DNA of 64,000 nt from Rhynochetos jubatus (GCA_027574665.1 CM050664.1:15712774-15776773); one strand, 5' to 3'. Positions 1 to 14,134 are shown, numbered from the stretch's first letter. A program made the numbers and translations. The notes: generated from the letters alone by a model not told the origin.

Positions 1-2580
1 GCCACCGTGGTGACCATAAATAAATACCAGAAATATCACCACCGCCCCAACCGTGCACTGAAATATGGTACTCGGATTGTAAAATCAACTTGAAGTTAAG
101 TTTCTGTCTGCCCATGCAAAATAAATTCAACCTCCTTGTGCATCTACCCTGTAAAGCAAACGAAGCACGTGAATATAGGCAGGTATGATTAACGGTGCGG
201 ACACAACCAGTGAAGGGACAAGACTAATGGAGCAGCAGCAGCACATCACCTCGTGCAGGGAATCGGAGAGCACGCGGGCTGGGCTCCCTACCGCTGCCAA
301 GACCTCTGGAGCTAAAGTCGTAACACGGTGTGATGGAATGGTTCCCTGGAGCTACAGGAAAAGCAGGAGGAAGGTGTGCTGTGCTTCCCCTTCCTGCCAC
401 CCAGGAGGGATGCAGGGTCCCCGCCCTGCGGGCTGCCCTGATGGAGGTGTGAGCCCCAGAGCCGCACGCTGGGAGCCAGGAGATGGAAGGATCCCCCGGT
501 CTAGTCCCGTCTACCGCTCACGACGGTCGCTTTGGCAGCTTGCAGGTGTTCACAGCCCAGTGACAGCAGCTGACAAAGCAGGATAAGAAATCTAGTCGTT
601 ACCCTGGTGTGCTGCCAATGTTTTGCTAAAGAACATACTCAACAGCAGAGAAAGGTGACTGCAGCAACACGTAGCTCAGCAAAAGCCGACCAAACCCCGC
701 GCTGGGCGAGGTGCGTGCCAGTAAGCCAGAGGCTTGTGCCTCCCCTAAGCCAGAGGCACAAGAACTTCTCACACAAAAGGTTAACAGTTCCCTTTGTGAG
801 GGAAAACACTGAGCCGCTTCAGAGCAAGCCCTCCTGCAACCCTAACAGGTTACCCAGCCTGCCCCGAGGGACGGTGGCTGCGGGCACAAGACGTGCTGCA
901 GTGCCTGGATTTGAGATGGGGAGTGCCACCAGAGGCAAAACAAAGAGAACTGTCCAACAGGCTGCTGGAAGTCTTCATTGGGTTGGTTTTTAATTTGTGG
1001 TAAGGATTATATTTGCTCAGTGCACTTCCCACAACAACAGGAGGCCTAAAAAACCAGGAAGGTCATAGTTAGCACCTTTTTAATTTTACTTCTGGTAAGG
1101 AATCTCCTCTTTTCCTCGCCCCTGCAGCAGACGTTGTTGCCTGAAAAGCAGCAACTGAGTGAACACAGTTTTTGCTATGAGCAGCTCAAACGAAAGACAC
1201 GGGCTGCTATGCGCTGTGTGCTTTCCCTGCCTTTTCTTCAAGTCCTGAAGAATGCAGCGAAAATTTCTGCTCTTTCAGAGAAGGTCAGCATGGGCTTCTC
1301 TTGGCCTTTTCACTTTAACTCCTTGGCAAAGGCCCAAATCCCTAAGAAAATTCTTCCCTTCAGTCAGCTCAAGGTTTTCCTGTGCTGTCTCCGCTCTTAA
1401 CAGGGGGGGATTAGAGTGAAACTGCTTGTGTGTGAGGAGAAAATCCCTATTTATTAAAATACTGTTAGCTCCAACGTCACTGCAGTTTCTGGTGGCTGCG
1501 CAGGTTTTATTGAGCACTCGGAGGTCTGATGTACCACGCGACAGTTTCCTTCATCAAGAGACAGGGAGGATCCAGAGGCCGCTGGGACCCACAGAGGTCC
1601 AAGGACTCAGTTAACATCGTTAAGATCATTAACATTCCCCTAAAGACAGGGGACACGAGTGCTGCAGGGCCAGGCGCAGCGATGCGGCACGGGAAGGGAA
1701 CAGACTCCGGAGATGATGAGCTCAGGGCTCTTCTTCCCAAGAAAGCTGAGGCTGCAGAGAAGATTTGGAAATCAAGTGCCACAGCAATAGTGTGCACGTA
1801 GCTGTTCTTCAGTTCAACAGGCATCCCAGTGTTACTGGTAGCCACTTACCGAGCCCGATTTTTGACTTAGCAATAACGAAACTAAATCGAGGATGGGCGA
1901 TTCGGTCTCCACTAGCACGTTTCTTCCAGTGCAATGACAGCCATTCGACTCAGTGCTGTGCAGACCTCTTAAGCAAGGCTGGAGGACTCGCTGATTAACA
2001 CACACGAAGCTAATACAGCTGGAGGAGGAAGAATTTAAAGTCTAATTCTGATGAGGACAACATGTGACACGAGGCAGTTGGTACTAAGGAAAAGCTCTGT
2101 TTGCAGCCGGTTCCTGGAGATCCCTGGCACGTGGGCAGAGGCAGCCTGGGGAAGAAGCATCTTACCATCTTGGCAGCCCGGGCACGTCTCCCACAGTGTA
2201 TTCTGTCTTAAAGATCTCATGCTGTTCCAAGACCAGTACCTGCTGGCCCCTCTGCTCGATCTCCCTCAGAGCTGAAGGGATCGTCATTTTATTTTTTTCT
2301 TAGGCTGTTTCCTAGGAACCCTGGCACAGAGCATGGTCTACTGTGTTACAAACCACTTCAGTCCTGTCCAGTAGGGCAGCCCCTGCTTCTGAGCTGACAA
2401 TTTAAGCATAGGAGACAACAGGCAGAAGCAGAGGGACAAACACAGATGAATGTAGGAGCTCACCAGCAGAATAAATGATGGCAAGTACTTCCATTAGCTC
2501 TGTGTGCAAAGAGATGCTGTAAAGACAGATGTGAATAAAAAAATCCAAGATACCTATCTCTGAATGTGTTTATACTTGTT

Positions 2581-3042
2581 GAGCAAGTCCAAAGGAGGCC
2601 ATGAAGATGCTCCGAGGGCTGGAGCCCCTCTGCTATGAAGAAAGGCTGGGAGAATTGGGCTTGTTCTGCCTGGAGAAGAGAAGGCTCTGGGGAGACCTTA
2701 TAGCACCTTCCAGTGCCTGAAGGAGCTACAAGAAAGCTGGGGGGGACATTTACAAGGGCAGGGAGTGACAGGACAAGGGGGTAACAGGTTTAAATTGAAA
2801 GCGGGGAGATTTAGATTGGACATCAGGAAGAAACTCTTCCCGGAGAGGGTGGGGAGGCCCTGGGACAGGTTGCCCAGAGAAGCTGTGGGTGCCCCATCCC
2901 TGGCAGTGTCCAAGGCCAGGCTGGATGAGGCTGTGAGCAACCTGGGCTAGTGGAGGGTGTCCCTGCCCATGGCAGGGGGGTGGGACTGGATGGGCTTTAA
3001 GGTCCCTTCCAACCCAAACCAGTCTGTGATTCTGATCCTATA
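2581..3042 (+). mobile_element. CR1 LINE, 5'-truncated tail (copy A)
   Basis: This contains the C-terminal end of the CR1 ORF2 (reverse transcriptase protein), including frames resembling RFRLDIRKKLF and WDRLPREAVGAPSLAV and ending DEAVSNLG with a TAG stop. The short 3' region follows (AAGGTCCCTTCCAACCCA) and ends in a degenerate terminal repeat. Only about 460 bases remain of an element several kilobases long when complete, so it is immobile. It is antisense to ADCY9. The left edge is approximate. Confidence 0.92.
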
Positions 3043-4274
3043 AAATTATTCTCCCCAAGGAGGGAAAGCATTAAACTTATTTTAAGATAAACCAATCAGG
3101 TGATGAGCACTGGTACCCAGTCTGCTTTTAGGAAGGAGCTTAATATTCAGGAAGGAGTGAGAGGCGACAGGCGGAGCAGAGAAGCTACGAAGGCCACGGA
3201 CAAGATGACAAATCGGCAATGTCTGGTACTGCAGAGGAAGTAGGTGGCTTCAGTAGGAATATCTAAGCAACAGGCAAGGCAGGCAATCTTGGCAGCAGCA
3301 TGCTGAGTACGTGAGACGCTGTTGGTCAGAAAAAGGATGCAAACTGATTTTGCTGCTGCGAACCTCAGCTGTGCTGAAGCGGAATAACTGTCTTAGCCCA
3401 GAGCTATGATGCAGAAGACATTGGCAAGACACAGGTGTAACTTGTGGCTAGGTGACACAGAGCCAAGTGGTGTAAGGGATGGAGAGTGTGGATGTGTTGT
3501 TTGTGCCTCTTTCTTCAGGTAGCCTCAGAATCATTTTAAAAATCCAACTTTCAGGTTCTTCTCAGTATCAAACTGGGCTCATAAAATTGCTAATAATTTT
3601 GAAAATGTGGAGGGGCTCAACTATATTTTAGAACACAACTTTTCAAAAGCAAAATTGGTTCTGCTGCTTAAGAGCTTGGATAAAGGAACAGCAATACAAA
3701 AACGGGAAAGCTAACTGAAGCAGACGAATAAGGGAAAAGAAGGGATATGACAATTAAATTACCTTTGTACTGTTTTTATGCTCATCCTGACAACCATTTT
3801 GGATAGCTCCTTCGTCTATGCTGACATCACAGTGTGGAGCAAGAGTGGTACTACATGAAGGGCAAGGCTGCAATGAGACAAAAAAATTTTAGCCAGGAAC
3901 ATTCTGGTGTCCTCGTAGTATTATGCAATTTATAATTCGGTCCACTTGTATACTTGCGGCATGGCTAAAAGATAAACAAAGCTACAGGCTGGGAAGCAGG
4001 GAGCAAAATTTGACTGGAACAGAATGCACCACTGCAAAAATAAATCACAGATTTTCTGTTTACTGAAGCTAAATCTCATCCAGGAAAGCTTTACTAGTGT
4101 AAGATCACGATACACTGTAATCCGTGCACGCTAGCAAAGGGCCTCCCCAGGAAGAAGGGAAAACTCTTCAGCGAGAGAAGTGCAATTTTCTTGTTTAAAA
4201 ACTGTCTGCAAAAGGATGCGAATGGCATTATGAGTGAAGATTTAGCACAAAATGCAGCAAAACCAAAAAAAAAA

Positions 4275-4286
4275 GGGGGGGGGGGG
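4275..4286 (+). repeat. Run of 12 G after a run of A
   Basis: An A-rich run switches directly to 12 G in intron 2. Low complexity only. Confidence 0.9.
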
Positions 4287-7200
4287 TCCACAAAACACCA
4301 CAACGCGTGATGAACACCACAGGGAAATGGAAAGCAACAAATCTGAAACTAATCAAGGGAAATACTTTTTCATACAGTGCTCTGAGACAGCAGAGCGGAG
4401 CTTAGGCCCTCGCACACTGCTGAGGCCAGACACCCAGCAAATGTCAGGGGAAACAAGGAAAGCAAAAGCATCAGGACGTGTAACAGTCGCAGGTTCTGCA
4501 TGTTGGAAGCAACCTCAAGTGTAACACTTCAGCATTTAAAACCACCGAACCCCCTAGAGTTAAAATGGGATGATCTGAACTGGGATACAGATACAGGGCT
4601 AAGTCCAAGTTCTTGGGGCTTTTCTCCAGGCTGGCCAGGTGCAGGCAGGATGCTGCACCAGAGGGACCCTCAGCCGGGGCCCTGCCGGCAATTCCTCTGC
4701 TCTGGGGATGGTTTACCGTCACCAGCCTCGCCAGCGGTCTGCTGACAGGTACGGAGACACCAGCCATGGGGAACGGCATACTAAATGGGGCACGCTGTAC
4801 ACTGAACGGTGGTAGGCGATCCACCAAACACCTTGATGGATTTTCCAACAAGCAACTTGAGCCTTTTGTCCCAAACTCAACACCCCGTGTCCATTTTATC
4901 TGCGTATTTTGGACTCAGGAGGGACTTGTTCAAGCCCCTGTAGTCTGTCATTCCCTTGGTCCAAAACCACAACTTCTGCCTTCGGGTTCACTCCCTGTTT
5001 CAGAGAGCAGTGTGTAAGTGTCTTCAGAGCTGACTGTGCACCCAAAGCCCCTTTTCTGTCTTTGGTGCCATACCTCAAACTGAACACCGTGGCATCTTGG
5101 AGGAATTTCTCCCAGCCCACCCTTCCTGTGACTGCTGATCCACTGAATCGCTCAGCAATGCCTCTCACGGGCTTTACAAAGACTCTGAGGCTTCTTAGCA
5201 GAGAACAGACCACCACATCTGCTGCTCCTCAGGAGCAGGGGCCAGGTTGGGGCACTGAAATTACTACGGGTTTCCGATCCTGGCATCAGATGAGCAAGTT
5301 ACATCCAGTTCTGAACCTGGACAGTCTGAACAAATACCAACACATTTGAAGAAAAGATGAAGTTGGTTCTTAAATGGTTTTGTTTAAAAACAATCTAGGA
5401 CTAAATTTCATGAATGCCTTGGCCACTTTGTGGAAGGCAGTATTAGACAGCTTTAAAAATGAGTATGACAATGGGCTAACCAGCCTTCTGTGCTCCTACA
5501 GTGTGTGTTAGTAACTGAAGCACCGCAGAAGTCAGTTAATGGTAGTAAAAAACAAATCCCTGCAACAAAAAAATAAAGAAACTGCCCCCTGTTTGATCTT
5601 CCTAATAAACCAGCAAGACCACCGCAGACACTTAGCTCCTGGGGTTAAACCAGGAGACAAAAATCTCAGAAAAGCAGCCCCACCTTTTGAGAAGAGGCGC
5701 AAGTGCAGCTGACGTACCCCACGCGCTCGACCCCACATCGTTAACTCCCTTCTCTGCCGTGCACATTCACACAAGCTCAGTGCGGATCTGACCTCAGCGC
5801 GATGAATAACACACGAATGCGCTCTCAGCAAACGCCGAGACTAGCAAAAGTACCTTCTGTTTTCATACCAAGGGATGATTACAGCAGCGTCTGATTGCCT
5901 GTCAAATAAGGGATTTTGTAAAATATGATAGGGAAAATGAAGCGGTATCAAAACTGCTTGAGCATCTCGCAGGATTTTCATTCAGAAGATCAGCTGCTAG
6001 CAGATTTACTTCTAGTTTTTAGCCTCTATCTCCACAATTTTTATTACGTACGTACGTTCTATCGATATCCACGCTGCAACAAGGTTTGCAGTTAAATGAA
6101 CTAGAGATACACTGGAGGAGAGGAGGAAATACAATGCCTTTCGTGGATCAATTACTGTTGCGTTCTCCTTCCTGACCTTCCTTAACAGACCTTGTTCGTT
6201 ACAACACCCGTTCAAGCCCAAACAGTGAAAGTCATGCTCTGCATCCAGCATGGTGACTTACTCCCTTTCAAAGAAAAATACTTCAACTTGCCTGCAATTT
6301 TGCCCCTCCTACTTCGTCTCTTTTGCAGAGCTGGAGTCATCTCCTCCTACACTGACACTGTTTACAGCTTTGTATTTAAAACAGTTGGCAAGTCAGTCAT
6401 GATTCTTTTGCAAATTATTATCTCCAGACCCTACCAGCAAGCTGCAGGCTTTAAAAAAAAAACAACACAGGACTCTAAAAAGGAAACCCACTCCTTCTCA
6501 AAAATTGTGCATGATCTGTGATTAAATTGCACGGCTGTTCTTTGTGGGGATTTTTTAATATACATATCTTTATTTTTTTAACACTGTAAGACCTGCTCTA
6601 GCATGGCTGGCAAATTAAATATTCCTTGAAAGCCTGACAGCCTTCTCGGTCCACCATCACTCTAACAGCCTACCCAGCCGAGAAGGCTGGCGCACATCTA
6701 TGCTGGAAAGCATGCTGTGGGGTCTGGAATACCTGGCCCTCGCCATGCTGGGAAGCACGCACGCGCTGCGCTCCTGAGCTGCAACTGCAGGCGCAGAACA
6801 CGTCTTTAAGTCAGCGCTCAGCATTCGCGCTGCTTCATCACTATGCTGCAGGCATTCCGACACGTTCTGTGGCACGCGTTACACGGGTGCCTATCAGAGC
6901 ACAGGGAAAGATGAGTCTGGGGTCGCCCAAAACTCACTCCAGCATCAGTGTAGCTTGAGCGAGTCAGGCACACTGGTTTTAAAAGTTGGGAGGCTGCTTA
7001 GGCAATCGCTGGCCAGGCCTGCAGTGCTCACGGTGATGAATAAAGCCAGGTTTCCGTAAGCACAACCTCGAGGCAGTATCTTTAGCGCAACGGCAGATAG
7101 GGTATCCAAGGCTGAAACCGAGCTGGCGCTTGTCCTAGATGCTCTTCTGAAGCAGCTGCTTTTAGCTTCTCCTTCACTTATTCGGACAGCCACGTTTGCA

Positions 7201-8986
7201 CTTCTGCGCTGTGCCGACAGCATTCAAAGAGCAATTAACACCCAGCCAAGATGGTCCCAGAGCAGAAAATCAGGGACCAGGCAGTGAACAGAAGTCTGTG
7301 GGCCAGCAGCATCTGAGCTGTTCAGGAACAGTGCTGTGTCTGCATCTACCCTTCTGCAGAGTAAGGCAGCCCGTGCTTTGGAGAACACGTACCACAGCTG
7401 ATCCTTAACAACGGAGTTCGTTTTGGGCTTGGATCGTTATAACAACAAGTTCCAGCATTTAACACATAACAAATTTTATCAAATCCCAGCTGCAGGCAGG
7501 TCAGTCCTGTAGCTCCGCTGTCCTCCAGTTACAGCTTGCTTTGCTGCCTGACGTTACCAAGGCACCCTGCTTCCTCTCCGAACAGCACCCTTAGTTTTAC
7601 TGCTTTAACCTCTGCTCTTCCCCCCTGCCTGAAGTAGAGGGCTTTCTACCCCGTACGGTCACACGTGTACCTGGGCAGCACAGACAGCCCTGTGTGTACA
7701 CACACTGCTCCGAGATGTACTTTCCTACCTTATTTGCTAGCACCTTCATTGGAAGGCAAGAGAGAGCTGGAAAGCTGGTGCCTGAGGGATGCCAAACATG
7801 TTCTTTCTTACACAGGAGAAGGAACATAAAACTATCACCAGCAACTTGGATGCAGTCAAACCACACGCAGTGCGTATTTTGGGAAGGGATAAAGATGGCT
7901 ACAGCTCCCTTCTGTAGTTAAACAGTCCTGGCTTGCTCTCCAAGGAGCTCACTTAACTTTGGACAGTATCTTTGGGCCAGCCTTCCGGCTCATCTCACTT
8001 GTGATCCAGTGTTTTCACTCCAAAACCTAAAACCTGGTGCAGGGTAAAGTGCCCTACTCTTCCTCTCCTCATCCAGACGACGAGCAAACAAGCAGCAAAA
8101 ACGGAGTAGCATGAATGCAACCCCCACCAACTCTGCCAGCCCAATCTCAAACCTGTGCTGAAGAGATCCTCTCAGGACTCAATACAATGAAGTCTGAGGA
8201 GGGTGACCTGCAGGGAGAGGACCACCTGTGGGTCTGGCATTCAGGCCCAGCTCGGGCAACCCAGGGCGAGGAACTCAGCACAAATGAGAACGGAGAATAG
8301 ACATCTGCTGTTTGGGCAATCTGTTCTGAGCTGGAAGATGGAGAGTAACAGCAAAGCTTTGAAGTAATACACATTGTTTCACAGATTTCCTTGTCAAGAG
8401 ATCTTGTGAGAGGTGTGAACATAACAAAATGTCATCATTTCTCTAAGCTGAATCCATACAAATCATTGCCCTCAGTTCTACATACAGGTTTCTAGAGCAA
8501 GCAGATAGAACACAACCCCACAGCCTACCGGAGCATCTTCTCCCACCACGCAAACAATCCCGTTCCCTGTTTGCGGGGATGTGTGTTATATGCTGATAGG
8601 AAAAGGTTCACAGGTAGGTGACATGCGTGATAGAGAACGGCAGAAGCAAGGTGCAGCGAAAGCAGAAAATCCCAGAAGTTACAGTAGCTGCTTAAAGCAT
8701 ATTCTTTATTCCCCCATAAAATCGATACCATTGAAAAAGCAGTATTGACCTCTCCGTGCTGAAATATTGAAAATGTTATTTCAAACCATCTGCTAAAAAG
8801 TGTTTACCTTGTTTTAGGTGAACTTTAGCTTGTCAATTGGCAAGGCATTTTACTGTATACGCAGGTGTACGTACATACACATACAAACACTAAAGCAGTG
8901 CATAAGCAAACCTGCCAGTTTCCCCATCCACACGTCTCACAGGTTTGTGGAGTTTGGGATTTATGCTGCTTGGCTTTGAAAGACGA

Positions 8987-8992
8987 ACTCAC
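8987..8992 (-). other. ADCY9: 5' splice site of intron 2
   Basis: GTGAGT follows CCGAAG on the minus strand, a near-consensus donor. Beyond it the frame departs from ADCY9 (VSSSFKAKQH and onward), consistent with intron. Confidence 0.92.
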
Positions 8993-9168
8993 CTTCGGCT
9001 TCTCTGCGTGTTTGAGAGTCTTTGTCAAGTCCACGGCGTTCTCGGCTGACGATGCTCCCTGCATCCTGTTGGCTCCATCTCCGGGCTCCAGGCCAGGAAG
9101 CAACGCTTGCGAACAGCTGCAGTGGGGCTCCTTCACCTTCTGACCAGAGATCAGATAGGTCTTCAAAC
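8993..9168 (-). CDS. ADCY9: Adenylate cyclase type 9, second coding exon (residues 567-625)
   Basis: This 176-base exon supplies two bases of Gly567 plus 58 full codons, beginning LKTYLISGQKVKEPHCSCSQ and ending HAEKPK. The GLKTYLI-GQ motif closes the C1a cyclase fold in ADCY9. The following Cys/Ser-rich segment opens the less conserved C1b regulatory linker that joins the two halves of the enzyme. The acceptor on the minus strand is a pyrimidine tract ending CTGTAG, and the donor is AAG|GTGAGT. The phase matches exon 1 exactly (LK-G-LKTYL across the junction), which is the main evidence that both belong to one gene despite 44.5 kb between them. The exon ends on a codon boundary, so the next exon, outside the window, should start in phase 0. 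The C1b part is weakly conserved between species as I recall it, so small differences there are expected. Confidence 0.95.
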
Positions 9169-9194
9169 CTACAGAAGAAAAAGAAATGAGCAGT
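9169..9194 (-). other. ADCY9: 3' splice site and likely branch point of intron 1
   Basis: On the minus strand a pyrimidine-rich stretch ends CTTCTGTAG just before exon 2. A good branch-point match, TTCTGACT, puts the branch A at about 9194, 26 bases before the exon. The AG and the pyrimidine tract are seen directly; the branch point is inferred from spacing and motif. Confidence 0.85.
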
Positions 9195-9249
9195 CAGAAC
9201 CACAGCAGGACAAAAATAACACTCCTCTGGACTTCTCAGATACAAAATA

Positions 9250-12200
9250 CAGTAACTATCAAAGCACTACCAGGGCTTGGGAGTACAGCACACACCAAAA
9301 GACAGCGGCTGGGAACAGCAAGATGCTGGGTGTAAAGTGGTGGCAACTGGGATTGCCCAACATCTGCTGTCCCAGACGCAAGAGACGAACACACGGCAAC
9401 AGCCAGGACCGACGTGTACGTTCTTTATTCCATTTTCACTGATGTCCTTCTGAAAAACAGAGCTAAGACCTTATGTATTCGCTTCCAAGTTGTAACTGGA
9501 GCTCACACGTTAACTCTACTTCTGGAAAGGGTTTGCAGCCGGCTTTTCAGTGGTATCTGTGCTAATATTCTACTTCTGAAAAAGCAGCATGTATTCCTCT
9601 ACTTGCCCTCTCCATTTGTCAGAGAGATGTCGTGAAGATTGCTTAATGCTGGTAACACATTGAGAAGAGGAATGGCGTTTAAGTGCTCGAAATTGTGATG
9701 GGTTTTCATAGTTAGTGCAGACTTCACATTTTTAAAGAACAAAATCAATCTCTCTCGCACGTACGCCCACACTCGCTCTCTGCAACTGTTGTATGAATTG
9801 AAGCATAATTGGAAAGCAGATCCAATATTAAAGGCCATGCTGGTAAATGCCATGTTGTATCAAGCTGAGCTGTATCAAAAACCTGTTCAAAGACATAAAA
9901 GACCTGAACTTCGTTTAGAATATCACTTATTTTGCTTCCTTGAAACTCGGTGTTATGATGTTCTAGGTTATTTCTAGGCACAAAGACCAAGAAGGAGCTA
10001 TTAATCACACTGCTTTTTGAATTCAAATGAGTTAATTTTATCACCACTTTATGGGAAACCTCCCACTCAGCAAAGAAGGGCACGGACGTGCTCCAAAAAG
10101 CGTGGAGGTCATCAGCTCGCAGCACTGGAAAGCGCTCACCAGGCTGTTGTCCCGGGTGATTCTGCAGCCCAGCGCTGGCTCCAGGGATGGCTGCTGGGTC
10201 TGTATTTGGGTCAGCTGGGCATCACCCCCTCCCTCTGGCTGACACTGGTCACCCAGCTGCAGCCATCCACTGCGCTCCATCACCGCCGGCCGCAGGGTGA
10301 AAGCTGGGAATAGCCATGTCAAGTTGCAGCCCTTGGAAGGGGGCAGGTTTCTGTGTGTTATCAGAGGGTCCTTCTTCCATAACCTTTTACAGACAGAAAA
10401 GCATATTCTATAAACCCTTTTTTGTCCGTAACGTGCAACACAGACAGTACTTTGTCTATAACCTGTCCAAGAGAACCAAGTCAGACACACTAACAGCAAA
10501 TTTGCAGCTTCTCTGTTCATTCCACTGGTGAGTTCGGCTCCTGAACACCTCTACAGCCGGTGCAGAAACCCACATCTGTACTGATCGTTTCACCCCCAGG
10601 CTGGGAGAGCGTTGGTGTTCCCCCAGCCTCTCCAAGCCCTTGGGGGGGGCACTCGCCTGCCTATTTGCCATGTGACGCTATAGCCAATCTTTATTTTTGT
10701 ATCGCTTGTAGTAGCGCTTGGGTTTTATTTGGCAGTGCCGCTCAATAAAATCCTGAGCTGCTGCTGGCTTCCAGATGCAGGGCAGTTGCCTTAAAACTTA
10801 TACTGATGGGGGTTGTCAGTTGAGGAATTCACCACAATCAGCTTACAATTATGTTTATTGTGGTAAAATCGAGAGTATTAAGCTAACTACTCCTATTTTT
10901 AACAGCTACCTTAAGCAACAGGATGATTGCACCACTCCTATTATTCTTCTATTTTCTTCCCTAAACGAATGTGTTTTCTTTGGGTTTGGTTTTTTTTTCT
11001 TTTTTAAAAGGCACGTTTTATGTCTTACTGTGCTGCGCAGCATAATTATTTCATCAATCTGTCGCATACCGGAAAATTATCTCCAGTTTGAGCTTCACAC
11101 CGAGGAAGAAGGGAAAAGGCTACGCCACGCCAGCGATCAAAAACGGGTTTGGGAAAGCAGAACGCACCCTCGCCCCAACCTGCAACCGCAGCGTGCTGCG
11201 CCTCCTCGACCCCGCTCCACCCCTCGTCCTTCCCATCCGTGGCAAACCCACTAGCCCACAGCCGCTGCGTCCCACGGGGTTTAAAGTCGGCTAAAATGGC
11301 TGGTTGTTGGCACCGAGACCGTGAAAAAAAGAATCTCTATTACCTACTCATGTTCCCCAGCCGCCCCACGTCCGCTGACCAAGGAGCGTTACTCGAAACG
11401 GGTCATCTGAGATGAGAGAGAAAAGCCAATATGCTGCAGAATCACAACAGACCTTCAGGAAGGCGTCAGCAGGGCTACTCCTAGCACTGAACGCGAGGTC
11501 AGGGCCTCCGGAGAGCAATGACGGAAAACAGGCTAGTTTTGGGAAGTTTGGGGAAATCAGGAGGTGTAAAAATCTTTCATCTTTACAGAACATTACTAAC
11601 ACTGCCTACCTAATGCTCTGTTTGTTATTAAATCCTTCTTACGACAGGAAAATTCAGCTTGCTTTAGTATTCCTTGCACCGCTTCACAAAGCTACTCCTA
11701 CGTTCAGTCTGAAATATTTTGGTATTAAAAAGGGGTCGTTAATTCAGCAGAACTGTACTGAGGTAACGGATTACCCGAGAACAGCGTTCTCCCTCCCTCT
11801 ACATCCCCGGTGAATCAGTACCATCAACACCGTCACCTTCCGCACAAGCGGGGTACGCAGTGAAAAGCGCGTCGCCACGCGGCACCTGTAAACCAGTCCA
11901 GCAACACACCACTATTACATGAAGAAGCCAACAACGGAGGAGCTGCTATTTTATGTGAGAACCAGCAAACACGGTGCGGTTTTTGGTGTGCGCCGCTGCG
12001 GAACGATGTCCTCAAGACGTGGCAGTGAAGGATGCGCTGTGAGATGCTTATACGGCCGTTTACGAAGGCCCAGCTCGTCCTGTCTTCCCCTCCCGCCACG
12101 CTCAGTTCCACCGCCTAAATTTATTCAAAACAAATGCTGAAAACTAAGACAACCTCAAACTGCCTGCTAACAAATCTGTGCTCTGGCAGGCTTTATCCTG

Positions 12201-14134
12201 CAGTGCATTTCAGCTTTTCCCAGAGACGGCTCTCGGAAGCAAAGACGGGGAATTGGCTACAACCCCCCACCGCCCCAACACATCAATGGAATGTATATCG
12301 CATTTTCTGCCCTGGGGAAAGAACGAGTTACATCATCTGTCTTCGAGAAACACAAGCCATTTCCTTCACTTGTCCTCAAGCTCTCAAAATCCGTACGTGT
12401 TACAAAGAGTAACAGCTCCTGTGTGCGGAGCCAAAACACTCATTTCTTGAGTTCAACCGCTCTGAATACTGACATGGCAGGGTTTGTAAAGTGTATTTTT
12501 GAGAACACGCTTAACGGGCAGGATCTCCATAGAGCTACAGTGGGTGTATTAGTCCCACTACCACTGAATTTCAGAAGCATGAGGAAATTTCTGTACTTGG
12601 CTCCTTTTTTCAATCAGCTTTCTGTTTTATCAGTAGCATTTCTCTAAACTTACAAAAGCACAAAACCATCCCAAACACTAAAAAATACTAGTTACTCTAA
12701 AGAAAAAACAATCAAACGCGTGCACTCAAGCACAGATTATTTTCTGTATGCACAACAACAAACACAAGTATAAATATCCCAGCCTTCAACCTGGTTTGGG
12801 TAGCGTGAGAAAACCCAGTCGATGCAGAGCAGAAGTTGAGTAATGTGGGCTCAGGCAGAGGGACGGGGATCCTGCCCACGCGCTGCCTCCCTGCCCGCAC
12901 CCTGCCCACCCCGGATCATACCGATGGGTCAGGCTGGAGCGGCTCTGCCATCCCCCGCTGTAGTTGCGTTTGCAGGTGACTGGTGGGAAGTCACCTGCTG
13001 GGATGGAATGGGAAAAGGGAGAGAAAAGATGTTTAATTAAGTCATTAAATTCCTCTCCTTCGGCTCATTTATCCTTATGACTCGAGGACGGCCGCCGTTG
13101 TTGTGCCGGTCTAACCCACCTTGTGCGTAAGCAGAGGGCATCCCTCCACGCATCTTTAAAAGAGGGGCTGTCTCCTACAGGAGATCTCAACAGATGGGGG
13201 ATTAACACTGAAGTTGGTAAGCAATTCCTTTTCATGTTTCACGTGGATGGAACTGAAGCTTTCCTAGCCCTCCATCGATAGCGGACAGGAAAATCACTTC
13301 TCTCTGACACACTGAATGTGTCACGCTTCTGACGTCTCCATCTAATGAGCTTCAAATGCCTCTGAAACCCTTTTCAGCACGGATTCCACCAAAAAGTGAC
13401 GGCAATAGTTCAGTCATGGGCTTACTGATTCATTTCATAACGAAGTAATCCCACTCTTATTATACACCCCTGTTCCTCCCTCTGTGAATCGCTTCACCTT
13501 TTTAGTGGCAGTACGGGGAAGCAGCGTTTAAATACCAGGCGGCCTCCCTTTTCAGAATAACCACTTCCCAGTGCACAGCCCTGCTCTGCACGACTAGTAA
13601 CGCTCCTCGTATGGATGGAATAAAACCCAAATTATATTAATTATACCCCTTTTACAGAACAGATTTATATTAACAGTTCTCCTTCACTATTTATCCTTCC
13701 ATTGTTTCCCTCAGCATCTACACAAGTTAATCATTTAATCACATTTCTTTTGAAACAATTGAGTACAAACTTCCAAAGCTAACTGAGCTGTTTTCACATC
13801 CCTCTATTTTTGCGGTATCTTACCTCACAAAATCAGACCTTGCATGAAAACTCTTTCATCATGTAAAAACTGGTGACAGTCACTCCCACATGAGAGCAAG
13901 GAGCACTTTCCAGCCAGAAAGTCATTTTAATCACCTGCCGTGACGGTGTTAGCTGCTGTCTTTCAATAATCTCATTTCTCATTTTATAAAACTCTGATAC
14001 AAGTAACTATTTTTTCCATAGTGGGGTTTTTTTTCCTATTTTGCAATCTTCATCTCGCACAAGTTCCTTACACTTCAATAACTTCAGCAGGTTTTTTTCT
14101 TGAAGCTTCTAGTAATTTAACAATTAAAATACTT
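9250..14134. other. Intron 1 segment, no gene found
   Basis: Unique-looking sequence with moderate GC. It has a pyrimidine-rich tract around 10941-11008 on the plus strand and a mildly CpG-rich stretch at about 11090-11420. Open frames such as the 159-codon one on the minus strand at 10041-10520 show no recognisable domain. Confidence 0.7.

Larger units (their letters stand above)
1..8992 (-). other. ADCY9: ADCY9 intron 2, 5' part
   Basis: Sequence downstream of exon 2 in the direction of the gene, running off the window edge at base 1. It contains one CR1 tail (2581-3042) and a run of 12 G (4275-4286). No further ADCY9 exon is visible: I looked for C1b, second membrane-domain and C2 motifs and found none. 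Confidence 0.88.

Noticed and set aside
10041-10520. 159-codon minus-strand frame in intron 1
   Set aside because: No recognisable domain, no supporting splice sites, and length within chance for this much sequence.
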